Of a stretch of 64,000 bases of DNA, positions 33,458 through 43,849 are shown piece after piece; the stretch's first letter is position 1, and the number at the start of each line of letters is the position of its first letter. Position numbers and translations under genes: made by a program. This stretch comes from Conchocele bisecta (lineage: Eukaryota; Mollusca; Bivalvia; Lucinida; Thyasiridae). The notes under the pieces are model-generated. The model ran no database searches, had not been told where the DNA came from, and saw nothing but the letters and a program-made list of their open reading frames with translations. The DNA lies in NCBI GenBank assembly GCA_029237695.1, contig CM055266.1, positions 116,391,370-116,455,369 of the forward strand. The letters run 5' to 3'.

Positions 33458-33832
33458 ATCAGACATGTGAGCACTTCATGACACATTCTAGTGTTTTGCA
33501 ATCATGAAAAGTCATTGTAATCAGAGATACACAACAGAGAAACACATCTAAGGTAAACATCTATATTTCCCTGAGTGTCCGATTTAGTGGGCTTCCACAC
33601 ATATATATGTATATGTCACGATTACCATCTGAACCGTCTCACTGTAAGTAATGTCCAATAATTCATACTAATGCCATCATTACATATTTATGTAACAATA
33701 TAATCACATCGTTGACATTTTGTTTCTGTATTTACACAGCAAGGTATGGATATGAGGATGCAATAAGTAGCTCATGTTTGTCCACATATATGAGCAATTA
33801 TCATTTTGCTAAACGTTGTAAACCATCGAGTC

Positions 33833-34033
33833 AAAAAGTGAAAGTGAATGGGTTTAACGTCCCACCAACAGGTAGGGTCATTTTGAGATGGGACCACGGT
33901 TTAAAGTCTCATCCGACAGACCAGTGGGATGGAAATACTATGAAAGTATTTTTGATGCCTAAGGCGAGGTTTGAACCCACAACCTCCGGATTGGAAGTCA
34001 GGTATTCTAACCCCTAGGCCATAATCCATCCCT
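33833..34033 (-). mobile_element. tRNA-derived SINE, family A
   Basis: The best full copy. On the minus strand it reads TGGCCTAGGGGTTAGAATAC (A box), an anticodon-like loop CTTCCAA, and GGTTGTGGGTTCAAACCTCG (B box), then the unrelated body. Near-identical flanks ACCATCGAGTCAAA and ACCATCGCGTCAAA form the target duplication. Resemblance to tRNA-Gly(TCC) is weak. Confidence 0.85.
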
Positions 34034-34168
34034 ACCATCGCGTCAAACGCGCTACACAAGTTATACCACAGGATATTGAACTATGGAAGGTGTCAGTGGG
34101 AGAAGTGGGCCAAGTCCATTATAGTTGTAACAAGACAAAGGTCGTATAGACGGCCCAGTTGAACCTGC

Positions 34169-34354
34169 TTAACCCTTAGACCGCTACTCACAACAATTGT
34201 CGTCTGCTGTTGCTTTTATATCTTGCCTTATCTCTCAATAAAAACATGGTTTGACAGCACTTCAGAATCATTTCCAATGGAAATTATTCTAAAGTGCTGT
34301 CAAACCATGTTTTTGATGATAATAATAAAATTAAGATAGCGGTCTAAGGGTTAA
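34169..34354. mobile_element. TTAA MITE family 2 near the e16 donor
   Basis: TTAACCCTTAGACCGCTA and TAGCGGTCTAAGGGTTAA, perfectly inverted ends. The centre is GGAAATTATTCTAAAGTGCT paired with its complement. Confidence 0.88.
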
Positions 34355-34427
34355 TGGACAAACGGGGAATGGTGGTGGGGGTAGAGTTTAATCGCAGGTC
34401 CTTATACAAGTCGACCGTGCACATTAC

Positions 34428-34580
34428 CTGTCTGAGCCTGTCAAGCGTGAGTATACTCTCGACTGCGGAGACGCCCTTGATGTACTTCTCGATGTAGGTC
34501 TCCCCGTCGGCGGCGCTCACCTCATTCTGGGAGGCGGCCATCTGGGCCAGCGTCTCCATCTCCTCCAGGTCCTCCGACGC
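34428..34580 (-). CDS. KIF13: KIF13 e16
   Basis: A 153-nt exon, phase 0. It reads ASEDLEEMETLAQMAASQNE, VSAADGETYIEKYIKGVSAV, ESILTLDRLRQ. KIF13A has EExEDRETLALLAA, then SDGETYIEKYTRGVLxVExILxLxRLRQ. The exon is GC-rich compared with its flanks. The acceptor is TTTATAG and the donor GTAATG. A TTAA-family MITE ends about 75 bp into the downstream intron. Confidence 0.95.
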
Positions 34581-35225
34581 CTATAAACACGGCCGCCAGT
34601 CAATTACATAACTGTCCCATATTTACGAGCCTGTGTTTCAATAATTGCATACCATACATGAAGCACAGTATCACAGTTGAGGAAAGTATAGCCCAAGGAA
34701 GAGGAAAATTGGATAAACACATTACCAAATGGGGACATATTGTTATTTAATATTATACTAGCAGACCGCAAATAACAGGTACATGTAACTAACTCATTTA
34801 CCAACCACAAAAATTGGTTCTGTTGTACATGTTAGTATCAAGGGGCAAGGACCATGTGTTACGTGTAATATGTGGCACACAAACAGCAAATATCGTGTAT
34901 TGTAATTATGTATGTGAATATTTTATTTACATGTACAATTGGAATGTTACAGGCTGGAATTCACTATCCTATATGTCTGTTTCTAAGCTGACACACAGAT
35001 TATTCTTTTTCTCATCTCAAACATACCTATATCAGTGATTCTATATTTTATGTACATATTGGTGCCGTTTTTCTAGTTTCGATGTAGAACCAATAATTCA
35101 TTAAACTGTGTTTATTCCATTGGGTGACAGTCCAGTTGTTACATTTATAATAGTGTAGCCAATTGTTCTCGTCATTTTATATATTTTATTTCCACTTCAA
35201 GGGACCAGGGGTCTCAGAAATATCA

Positions 35226-36300
35226 TTTCCGTTACGTACATTTACATGACGTAAATATAGCTTTACATTTACATTTTTTTCATTTCAACGGCATAAAACA
35301 TAAAACTGAAGGGGCATCTATTTAGAAAAGTGTCAAGTATATGGTAAGCTAATTGTATTAGTTTGAAACAGAGAAATTTAGTAGCAAGTCGTGGAATTTC
35401 TCATTTATGGTAACCCAACAACATGTATTTAATATGAATCAGTAAAGTTAAGCAAAATAAAATAGCTTGGCATGTAACAGAATGCCGTGTTTTACCACAT
35501 GTACCAAACATCGTTATAAAGCTACATTTAATTAATAGCACAGCCTCCAAAAATATGGGCGTAACGGAAATGATTATGTAACGGTAATGACAAAACGTAA
35601 CGGTAATGACTTTCCATTTATTTAAAATACTAATACAGCATATATAACAAACATATTTATACTTTGAATATGCTGTACAATATAACTTCAAGTTAGAGTT
35701 TACTTTTAATAAGATTGCCAATAGAAACCCACACTCCTTGAAGCTGTGTCTGTTTTTTGTTGTTTCAGAGCTTTTACTAATTAAATCTTGATATATAAAT
35801 GTTGTAGGTCTGAATAAATGTGCCATTACTGACCGACAACTGATGGGACCTGGTTTATATCTAATTGACGCATGAACCGATTGGTTAGTATCGTAATTTA
35901 TCATTGCCGTTACGCGATCGTCATTACCGTTACACAATTTTGTAACGGAAATGACCGTAACGGTAATGATTTTTCTTAAAAAAACCATTTTTCACCCCTC
36001 TGTATACAACGCATCATGAAGGTAGAATATGCAAAGGCAACGTTGTAAGTGTGTCTATCTACCCATTTTGGTTTCAGTCGACCTACATACATATGGACGC
36101 GTGTAATGCATGTAATGTGTAACCTTAAAATTCCGAATACAGACCGGCCTCGTTCTCGGAAATGACTTAAGTTGTGTTACCACCGTGTTTATTCATAAAT
36201 CGGGTTCCCACAAACAGTGTTCATTGCATTAGTAGCTGAAAGTAGGAAAGGGAGGTTACTCTGATTTTACATTTTTTGTTCAGCGTAACGGTAATGATTC
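35226..36300. repeat. Scattered GTAACGG(T/A)AATGA motifs
   Basis: Nine near-exact copies of GTAACGGTAATGA or GTAACGGAAATGA in both orientations, grouped at 35226, 35563-35610, 35898-35968 and 36284. The spacing is irregular and the stretches between are unrelated. A 195-codon open frame on the minus strand (35401-35988) passes through seven of them, reading ITVTVISVT. Confidence 0.75.
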
Positions 36301-36884
36301 GATTTCGCGGGACAGATACATTAACGCCAGTATTTTTGACAACTAAAGGCAAATTTATTGCAGAATAAGTTTTATGTCAATGTTAAACTATTTTAATTCA
36401 GATGCAATGTATAGTAAAGTACAAATGGACAAGATTTGAGAATTACGGGCTTGTGAACTGTGCTGATTGATGATCGGGACATGCCCATTTGGTGCACCAT
36501 ACGTATGCCAACAACAGAAAATAATAACTAAACACACACAACAAGAATTGTAAATACTGTTTTCTTAATGGATTGGTATTATACATAGTTTCTTTACTGA
36601 AAAAAAAAATAATTTTCCTTATAAATTGTGTGATTTGTCAGTAAATTACACCGGGACACCAGATGTACATAAAATATAGAATCACTGATATATACTACAT
36701 CTCGATCTATCCATCTTCTTGATTTCAATCTATTTTCCTTGATAGAAAAAAAATATGTGTTTATCATGTCATGTATGTATCCATATAGTTGTGTATCTGT
36801 ATAAATGTGAAATACTTTGAGAAATAAAAAAAGTTAATGACAAAAAAAAAAGAATAATGGAGAAACTTGCATGCATCTACTGGA

Positions 36885-37090
36885 CGGAAAGCTATTTGAC
36901 CTTGACCTTGGGCATGGGGGAGCATGGGTGGGGTGGGGAATGAAAATATGAATGATGAGAAACATGCACATGAAGTTTAAAGCCAAACACTCATACAGTA
37001 AAGACGTTATAGCAGAATGGAGATACGCGCACTCATGGAAATAAAAATCCACTGGATGGGACGGACAACATTTGCTTCCCTATATCCCAT
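36885..37090. repeat. Tandem-core element fragment
   Basis: TTGACCTTGACCTTGGGCAT with GGACGGACAA; a single unit. Similar single units lie at 49320-49515 and 60355-60545. Confidence 0.55.
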
Positions 37091-37173
37091 TTTCACTATG
37101 CGATGACAAAGGTGTTTGTACAAAATCAGCAAATGTTCACCACATGTGAATTATGTTGACACTATAAACCCAC

Positions 37174-37227
37174 CTTTGGAATGTTGGATACGACATCGTA
37201 AGTTATTCCACTCGCATGGAGACCATC
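37174..37227 (-). CDS. KIF13: KIF13 e15 (54-nt exon)
   Basis: A 54-nt exon, phase 0, reading DGLHASGITYDVVSNIPK. It corresponds to SCGVTYEIVSNIPK in KIF13A. The acceptor is TATTGCAG and the donor GTGGGT. Its small size makes it a natural candidate for alternative inclusion, though that is only an inference. Confidence 0.9.
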
Positions 37228-37995
37228 CTGCAATATAGAGGTTGGTGAGCAATTTGGATTAATGTGACATTGTAACCACTATCTCTACTGCAGTGATTAC
37301 TTCCAATTACACTAAACTGGATATAACACAATCAAGTCCAGGCTTACAAATGTTCAGTTTTACTGTGTTTTCTAATAATTTTACTATGGATATAACACGA
37401 TTCACATATAGTACGATGGTTTCAGAAGGACCTTAATCCTAGTGTTACAGATATGGCAAGAAATGGTAATATATGGCATGGAATTATTCAGGAGTACCGT
37501 AATAACCCTAAATATTTGGACACAATTTATTCTATGAAATCTCTATACATATCTGGGATTCCACAACAAGGTGTCCCAATGATTAGGGTTAGTATGGTTG
37601 TACTAGTTAATCACAATAACAATATATTTGGACACAATTTGTTTTAGGAAACCACCAAAACAAATTATGTCCGAATATTTAGGGCTATTATGGTAAGTAT
37701 TCCTATTTATAAATGTTTTGAATCGTGATCATCTCGAAATTTGGATGCATGACAATGTACATCTAAACAGAAACAAACATGTACCAAAGGGCATGCAAAA
37801 TAACCTTAAAATGTAGCCCCAGATTAGCCAGTGCATCCATGCATCTGATCAGGGCTATTCTGATCGCCATTCAGTCACCGAGGTAAGCTGCCTACCATCA
37901 GTAAAATGATTACATTCCAATCGTACCGAGTGATTGTGCAAGATGACCAAGCCCTATAATTAGGTACAAAATGTTGCAAGATTTCTAAGCCACCA

Positions 37996-38244
37996 TTAAC
38001 CATTTCACCCCTAAGTAACTGGAATGGATTATGATATGTTAATTTTGCAACCAATCCAATGGTCACAAAATGATTTTCAGACTAGTCCATTTATGAAAAG
38101 GGTGCGTTTTTGTTCTCAAAAAAATGAAAATTACTTTCAAAAAATGTGCAGATCCTGATTAGACGGCTCGTCACGAGCCGACTCATCTGGATCTACACTT
38201 TTTGCCAATACCACTATACAGGCCTGTGGGGTTGATAGGGTTAA
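37996..38244. mobile_element. TTAA MITE family 1, reverse orientation
   Basis: TTAACCATTTCACCCC at the left and GGTTGATAGGGTTAA at the right, same interior as 32535-32781 reversed. It ends about 30 bp from the e14 splice donor. Confidence 0.85.
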
Positions 38245-38275
38245 ACTGTGGGTTTGAACGAGGCTGGAAACCTAC

Positions 38276-38494
38276 CGTTCCAATCCAGCGCTTCTTCAGT
38301 TTGTCTGTGATACTCATGTTGCGGTGTTTGACGTTCACACACAATCTTTTCCTCAGCACCAGTTCCATGTACGCTGGGTGGCTCAGTCGGACAACAGTTT
38401 TCAGAATAAGGTAGACCCGATCGTTGGCCCCCGTGATCCTGTTTAGGTGAGGCGAGTCGTGAATCGCGGAGTCCCACGATGCCAGAGCACAAAT
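38276..38494 (-). CDS. KIF13: KIF13 e14
   Basis: A 219-nt exon, phase 0. It reads ICALASWDSAIHDSPHLNRI, TGANDRVYLILKTVVRLSHP, AYMELVLRKRLCVNVKHRNM, SITDKLKKRWIGT. KIF13A/B share ASWDSSxHDSxHLNRxT, ERxYLIxKTxVxLSHPAxMELVLRKR and a basic helix. The donor is ACG followed by GTAGGT. A TTAA-family MITE ends only about 30 bp downstream in the intron. Confidence 0.95.
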
Positions 38495-38686
38495 CTGCAA
38501 ATGATAATGTTATTCTAATGTGTGTTAAATGAACTTCCTTTCGTAGGTTATTGGAAATTACGATAATGTTGTTATTCAGACTTTTTTTAAATGTTCAGGC
38601 GACACATCTTTTTGTTAATCATTGACCGAAAACACGCTGACTGATAACTAACCATCGTATCCTGCGTTGACTAGATACACACATCT

Positions 38687-38993
38687 GTAGCCGATTTCAC
38701 CAAAATTGCTAAGCATACTTATCTGGCTAAGTTTAATTTGAGGGAATAATCATTTATTTTTCCCGAAATGCATTATTTCATATAGAACTAACGACTACAT
38801 AAATATATTTGATGATTAAAAGTATGCAGAATTATTATACTGAATTTATTACAAAATGGCTGTGATAATGTTATAAATTCAGTATTATAAAAATTAATAA
38901 ATTTATCCTTAAATTGAAAATGTCTGCCACAAAGTGTACTTAGCTAGATATTAAAGTATACTTTGCAATGTTGGTGAAATATGCTACTGGGTT
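38687..38993. mobile_element. Foldback, TTTCACCAACATTGCAAAGT family, older
   Basis: GCCGATTTCACCAAAATTGC at the left and GCAATGTTGGTGAAAT at the right, with more mismatches than other copies. Confidence 0.8.
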
Positions 38994-39167
38994 CAAGCAA
39001 TGGATGTTTCAGTGGTCAAACAATATCACATGATGTTATCGAATGATCGCAAAAAAAAATAATCAGTTGCCATCTATAAGAAGTAGAAACAGCTGTAGAG
39101 GACATTCCTAGGACTGAAAGGCAACTGTTAATGCTCGGCTAAATCACATTGAAAGATGACTCAGAGC

Positions 39168-39464
39168 TCCAGATAAGGTGCGTATTGGCGTATTTTCCGC
39201 ACTTATTTTAGCAGAATACGCATTGATTATCAAAAGCGGGAGTACAAAATACGCATTGATTTTCAAATTGAGTAGTGAAAATACTTTAATAAAGTTGAAA
39301 ATTTAGCTGCAGAAAAACTTGAATAAGTGATTTTTTTTTTATCATTTGTCCCCTATTTAATATGGAAGAAAATCAATAATACATTTGTAAAAGTAAAATA
39401 CGCATTGAATTTGAAACCTGGGCGTATAATACTCTTTAGATAAATAACTTATCTGGAGTTCTGA
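39168..39464. mobile_element. MITE with CAGAGCTCCAGATAAG ends (hAT-like)
   Basis: CAGAGCTCCAGATAAG at the left, CTTATCTGGAGTTCTG at the right, with ATGACT on both sides. A second copy at 48033-48354 has AGTTG on both sides. The CAG...CTG termini suggest a hAT-type element, tentatively. Confidence 0.65.
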
Positions 39465-39782
39465 TGACTAACATTTGGAATTTGTCCACTTCTTGCTAAC
39501 AATTGCAAGATTTCCTTTGATTATGATGTCGATGTTCGACATCATAATCAAAGGAAATCTTCTTGCAATTGTCGATGGAATGGATTGTACGACCTATCAA
39601 CAAGGATACAAATGGGAATGCATCAACATGGAGGTAGTATGGAACTCTTTCCAGTCCTGAAGTCGCAATATCCTGATCTGGTGCCAGTGTTCTCACTACA
39701 CCAAATCCCGGAGAGGATGAATTACCACTGACGGTCTATGTATTTGTGAAAAATAGTTGGAAACATGGCAAATATAACTCAC

Positions 39783-40026
39783 TATATGTGGCTGTGACGG
39801 GAGAAACGGGGTTTATGGGATTTGTGACCAGTGTTAGTTCCTGATCAAATAGCACACTAATGTAGCCTGATAACGATCTATATTTCTTGCCAGAAGCAAG
39901 ATGGGTTTTTAATTGATGGAATGGTGAACTGTGCAGATCCTGATCAGACTGTGCAGATGCACAGTTTGATCTGGATCTACACTGGTTGCAAAACCCATAA
40001 GAGCAATTTCTCAAGTCACAGTCCAA
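39783..40026. mobile_element. Palindromic MITE abutting the e13 donor
   Basis: Same family as 25946-26187 (TATGTGGCTGTGACGGGAG at the left). Its right end, TCAAGTCACAGTCC, lies about ten bases from the exon e13 splice donor. Confidence 0.8.
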
Positions 40027-40033
40027 ATATTAC

Positions 40034-40164
40034 ATTTTTCTTCTCAGTGTATGTCTTGACGACTGGCAGCACGATGTAGTTGGCCGTCTGCTCCTTGGGA
40101 ATTATCGAGTTTATGCCCACTGCCTGGAGACCCTCCTTCGCACTGGACGTCGTCATATCGTCCG
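40034..40164 (-). CDS. KIF13: KIF13 e13
   Basis: A 131-nt exon. The split serine is followed by DDMTTSSAKEGLQAVGINSI, IPKEQTANYIVLPVVKTYTE and KKN. KIF13A reads DDL..., GVNSILPKEH and LPIIK here. The donor is AAT followed by GTAATA. A palindromic MITE ends within about ten bases of this donor, so transposon sequence forms the start of the intron. Confidence 0.9.
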
Positions 40165-40197
40165 CTGTCATGGCAACATATAGGTCATGTAACGAGT

Positions 40198-40384
40198 TGA
40201 AAGTGAAAGTGAATGGGTTTAACATCCCAGCAACAGCTAGGGTCATACAGAGACAGTTTAAATTCTCATCCAAAAGTGGGATGGAAATACTATAAAAGTA
40301 TTTTTGATGCCAAAGGCGAAGTTTGTACCCACAACCTCCGGATTGGAAGTCAGGTGTTCTAACCCCTAGGCCACAATCCATCCC
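40198..40384 (-). mobile_element. tRNA-derived SINE, family A
   Basis: Same structure as 33833-34033, with ACGAGTTGAA repeated on both sides. It lies about 35 bp upstream of the e13 acceptor, in the intron. Confidence 0.85.
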
Positions 40385-40423
40385 TTTGACGAGTTGAACC
40401 AAAACTGTGAGGGCTAATGAAAA

Positions 40424-40605
40424 TTGAATGGGTTTAACGTCCCAACAACAGCTAATGTCAGATAGAGACAGGACCACAGTTTAAAGTCTCATCTGACAGA
40501 CCAGCAGCTTGAAAATGTAAGCATTTTTCCAGCCTCAGGTGAGGATTGAACTCGCAACCTCATGTATTGAAGTCCAATGTCATATCTCCTAGGCCACGGC
40601 GATAT
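40424..40605 (-). mobile_element. SINE A, diverged copy
   Basis: Contains AATGGGTTTAACGTCCCAAC at the left and TAGGCCACGGCGATATCCC at the right, with several deletions. It adjoins the younger copy 40198-40384. Confidence 0.7.
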
Positions 40606-40971
40606 CCCTGTAGGCTAATGAAGTCATATTCTGACTTATTTGAAAATCAAATTATATATATAAGTGGGACTGTTGTCGAAAATTGACAGATCCATATGAT
40701 AGTACCTTGTTTTTATTGAAACGATAAAACGTACGACAAAGAATTCAAGCATGGGCTAAAGCTCAAATTGTGGAAAAACATCAACCATACACTTCTAACT
40801 TTCCAAACCTCAACGCTTGACAATGAGGTTGCTTTGGAAATCACGTATTATGAAATTAAGCCTCGACGGGAGTTAGGAAAGTGGTCTAGAAACATTACAA
40901 TTAATGACAAATTCAAAGATAGACATGCAAATGATGCAGGTCAAAGATCACATTAATGACAGGTAACTTAC

Positions 40972-41027
40972 AGTTGAGGTCGAGAAACAGGACGGGCCGG
41001 TGTTCTTCCATGTCTGGTGGTGCCTCC
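40972..41027 (-). CDS. KIF13: KIF13 e12 (56-nt micro-exon)
   Basis: A 56-nt exon that completes tryptophan and reads EAPPDMEEHRPVLFLDLN plus one base. KIF13A has WxPPxxMxxHxPVLFLDLN at this position. The acceptor ends CTGTAG and the donor is the consensus GTAAGT. It was found by phase and homology only, being too short to stand out as an open frame. Confidence 0.9.
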
Positions 41028-41503
41028 CTACAGATATAAAGTACACAGACCTGTCTTATAAATAGGTCACCAACCTTGGAGAATAATGAGAAACTTACCT
41101 AATTCTGGGGCGTCATAGGCATTATAAATGGCAGCGTTTGTACGTTTGACGTCCGCTTAAACAACAACACGACGTCAAACCGACAAACTCTGCCAGTTCC
41201 AACATTGCTGATGCCCCAAAAGTAGTTCTAAGGGAAATTACTTATGATTTTCTAAGTTTGGTAACTTATTTATAAGACTGGTTTACTTACACACATTAGT
41301 GCCCCACTTAAATTTTACAAAAAAGCATAGTAATATATGAAAAATATATATACTAATATATAAAAATTTGAAAGTATCACAAGTGAAATGAAACTACCGT
41401 AACAGCTTTTTAATATTTTTACGCTGCATCAACAAGGTATTTATATCCTAATTTAAAAACCTCATGGGTGGTATTTATTTCACAAATTCAATGAAAAACG
41501 TAC

Positions 41504-41630
41504 CAGTCTGCGGGTGCCCCAGGTATACCGCTGCCAGCCGCGGGTACCAGGACAACATTCCTCTCCTCCGTCAGGGAGACCCACTGGTCAATGAGGGCCC
41601 GCTCCCGATCACAGTCTGCCTCCGTCTTAT
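41504..41630 (-). CDS. KIF13: KIF13 e11
   Basis: A 127-nt exon. The split aspartate is followed by KTEADCDRERALIDQWVSLT, then EERNVVLVPAAGSGIPGAPA and DW (tryptophan split with e12). The block VxLTEERNxVLVPxxGSGIPGAPA is nearly invariant in KIF13 proteins. The acceptor is TGTTACAG, preceded by a (TG)n tract that reads (CA)n on the plus strand. The donor is GTACGT. Confidence 0.95.
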
Positions 41631-41832
41631 CTGTAACACACACACACACACACACAGTTATTTGTAACATACACTACATGATCAAAACTGGAATTCTTGG
41701 AAATGCCAAAAATGCCACAATTTGTGTTATTGTCATTGTTTGTTTTTTTGGCATTTTCAGTCTTATCTATAATAGACACGACAATGACATGATCACAAAA
41801 GAAATTCTTGAAAATAAACATAAACAACTAGA

Positions 41833-42575
41833 TTTGTCAGTAAGCGGGGGCTTACGGAATACCCCCCCGCGTCAGCCCTGACCTAGAATGAATTCCAGCT
41901 CGCATACTATAATTTTCAGATAAAAGACTATGTCAGCACATATGGAGAGTGCGATTGTGGTTCCAGTTGAAAAAAGCAAAGTAGACATTCTAAGTCCGTG
42001 ACCTTGACCCCTGGCATAAATGGGGGTCGTAGGTTTGTTGCAGAATGATGTATGAGTGACAGAGAAGGGCCGGGTAAAATATCACTGCATTCCGCAAAGG
42101 GAAAGAGAAGTTATAAGGAAATTTACATTTGTTAAGTTTTAGCTTTTTCTAAGTTTATAAGTCCGTGACCTTGAGCCCTGGCATAAATGGGGGTCGTAGG
42201 TTTGTTGCAGAATGATGTATGCGTGTCAGAGAAGGGGTGGGTAAAATATGAAAGATTTCCGCAAAGGGAAAGAGAAGTTAAAAGGAAATTTACAATTGTT
42301 AAGTTTTTGTTTTTTTCTAAGTTTCTAAGTCCGTGACCTTGACCCCTGGCATAAATGGGGGTCATAGGTTTGTTGTAGAATGATGTATGAGTGTCAGAGA
42401 AGGGGCGGGTAAAATATGAAAGATTTCCGCAAAGGGAAAGAAAAGTTAAAAAGGAAATTTACAATTGTTAAGTTTTATGACGGACGGAAACACGGAAACA
42501 CGGACGGACGGACAAGCTGACTCCAGTATACCCCCCCACAACTTTGTTGGGGGGGGGTGGGGGGGGGAGTATAAA
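41833..42575. mobile_element. Tandem-core element with C-rich ends
   Basis: Head GTAAGCGGGGGCTTACGG with ATACCCCCCCG, three units of about 165 bp (AAGTCCGTGACCTTGACCCC, GCAAAGGGAAAGAGAAGTTA), GGACGGACGG tail, and right hairpin GTATACCCCCCC against GGGGGGGAGTATA. It lies in the intron between e10 and e11. Confidence 0.75.
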
Positions 42576-42916
42576 ACTGAATTTATTATTGCCATGTATT
42601 ATTTCCATTTCCAAGCAGTTTTGTTCGGATATTATTTTACAATGCCAGCTTTTAATTGTTAATGGCTATTTTTCATATTTGTTTCGTTTCAGTGAGACCC
42701 ATTTGTCAGTGAGGGTGTGCTGCCTAGCACAGTCCACCTTCGTCCTACCTTCGAAAAAGTCGGGACAATATTGTCTACATTGTCTACATGGCCATTACCT
42801 TTCTTAGATACGGTTGGAATTTTACCAATAAATTTCTATGGGATAAATCATTAGTTATTTTTTACAATAGATCGCAAGACAATTACAAACCATCGTAAAG
42901 ATCAATGATATCCTAC

Positions 42917-43160
42917 CTTGTTTATGAATTAACTTCTGTATCTGGCTGTCGAGGTATTTATGTCGTCGTGACAACGCATCTGACCATCGCTCGCGTAGGT
43001 GATTCAGATCCTCCTCTTGGTAGGAATCCAAGCCTTTCTGTAACTTGGATCGTGCACAGATGCACCCGAGTGACACAGATGTGATGCTGTCACAGATGAG
43101 TGGAAGTGTCCCGGAATTTGTGGTGGCTTTTACCCGCGTTAGAATTCTTCTCGCGTGGCC
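42917..43160 (-). CDS. KIF13: KIF13 e10 (DUF3694-type domain)
   Basis: A 244-nt exon, the longest one found, entered in phase 0 and left after one base. It reads GHARRILTRVKATTNSGTLP, LICDSITSVSLGCICARSKL, QKGLDSYQEEDLNHLRERWS, DALSRRHKYLDSQIQKLIHK. The TxNSGTLPL..DSIxSVSxGC strand and KGLDSYQEEDLNxxRERWS are hallmarks of the kinesin-3 DUF3694 region. The acceptor is TTTTCCAG and the donor GTAGGA. Confidence 0.95.
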
Positions 43161-43179
43161 CTGGAAAATATGAAAGGCT

Positions 43180-43432
43180 TTCACCCTTGCAATGCTACAG
43201 ACCAGAATAGCAGTATTTGCAAACATTGAAGATCCAGATGAGACGGCTCGTTACGAGCGAGCCGTCTCATCAGGATCTGCAATGTTTGTCATTAGTTTTA
43301 AGTTTTTAAAATGATACCCTTTGTTGATTAATGTTTTAAGTTTTTAAAATGATACCTCATTTTTAATTAATGGAAAAGTCCAAAATTAACATGGAACAGA
43401 CCATGTTGGATATTCAGGGATGAAAGGGTTGT
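43180..43432. mobile_element. TTAA MITE family 1-related
   Basis: Contains the GATCCAGATGAGACGGCTCG / CGAGCCGTCTCATCAGGATC hairpin and ends GGGATGAAAGGGTT. The left end (TTTCACCCTTGCAATGC) is variant. It begins about 20 bp beyond the e10 acceptor. Confidence 0.65.
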
Positions 43433-43546
43433 TCTAGTAAATATATATGGGTAAATAGGTCATGTCTCATCCGAAAGGCCCGTGGATGAAAATAGTAAAC
43501 AAGAATATTTTCACACCTAGAGTGGGGATTGCGACGTACAACTTAC

Positions 43547-43585
43547 CTCGGAGCTGGGTTTCACCTCCACGTGGACATCCTCATC
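43547..43585 (-). pseudogene. e9-like cassette D, short
   Basis: Thirteen open codons reading DEDVHVEVKPSSE, internally deleted relative to the other cassettes. It ends at GAG followed by GTAAGT, the best donor consensus in the array. The length (39 nt) is still a multiple of three. Confidence 0.7.
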
Positions 43586-43637
43586 CTGGTCGTTATTGGC
43601 AACTGGTGACCCCAACACGAGGGGTCCACGTATCTAC

Positions 43638-43709
43638 CTGTCTGAGCTGGAATACCCCAAAGCTGGCCACCTCAGTCTGGGGTTTCACCTCCACGTGGAC
43701 GTACTCCCC
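43638..43709 (-). pseudogene. e9-like cassette C, open
   Basis: Twenty-four open codons beginning GEYVHVEVKPQTEVASFGVF and ending QLRQ, with a CAG border upstream and a GTAGAT donor downstream. It has the same 72-nt length as cassettes A and B. Confidence 0.75.
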
Positions 43710-43740
43710 CTGGTCGTTATTGGTAACTGGTAGCTCATAC

Positions 43741-43812
43741 CTGTCCGAGCTGGAATACCCTGGAGCTGGCCACCTCAGTCTGGGGTTTCACCTCGACGGG
43801 TGCATACTCACC
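43741..43812 (-). pseudogene. e9-like cassette B, open
   Basis: Twenty-four open codons beginning GEYAPVEVKPQTEVASSRVF and ending QLGQ, between CGACCAG (acceptor-like) and GTATGA (donor-like). The 72 nt correspond to the second half of e9. Two substitutions from e9 are visible (G to R, R to G). Confidence 0.75.
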
Positions 43813-43849
43813 CTGGTCGATATTGGTAACTGGTGGCCCACGTACATAC

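Noticed and set aside
40016..40477. 153-codon minus-strand frame
   Set aside because: It fuses SINE sequence, the e13 exon and intron; only the 40034-40164 part is coding, as shown by phase and homology.
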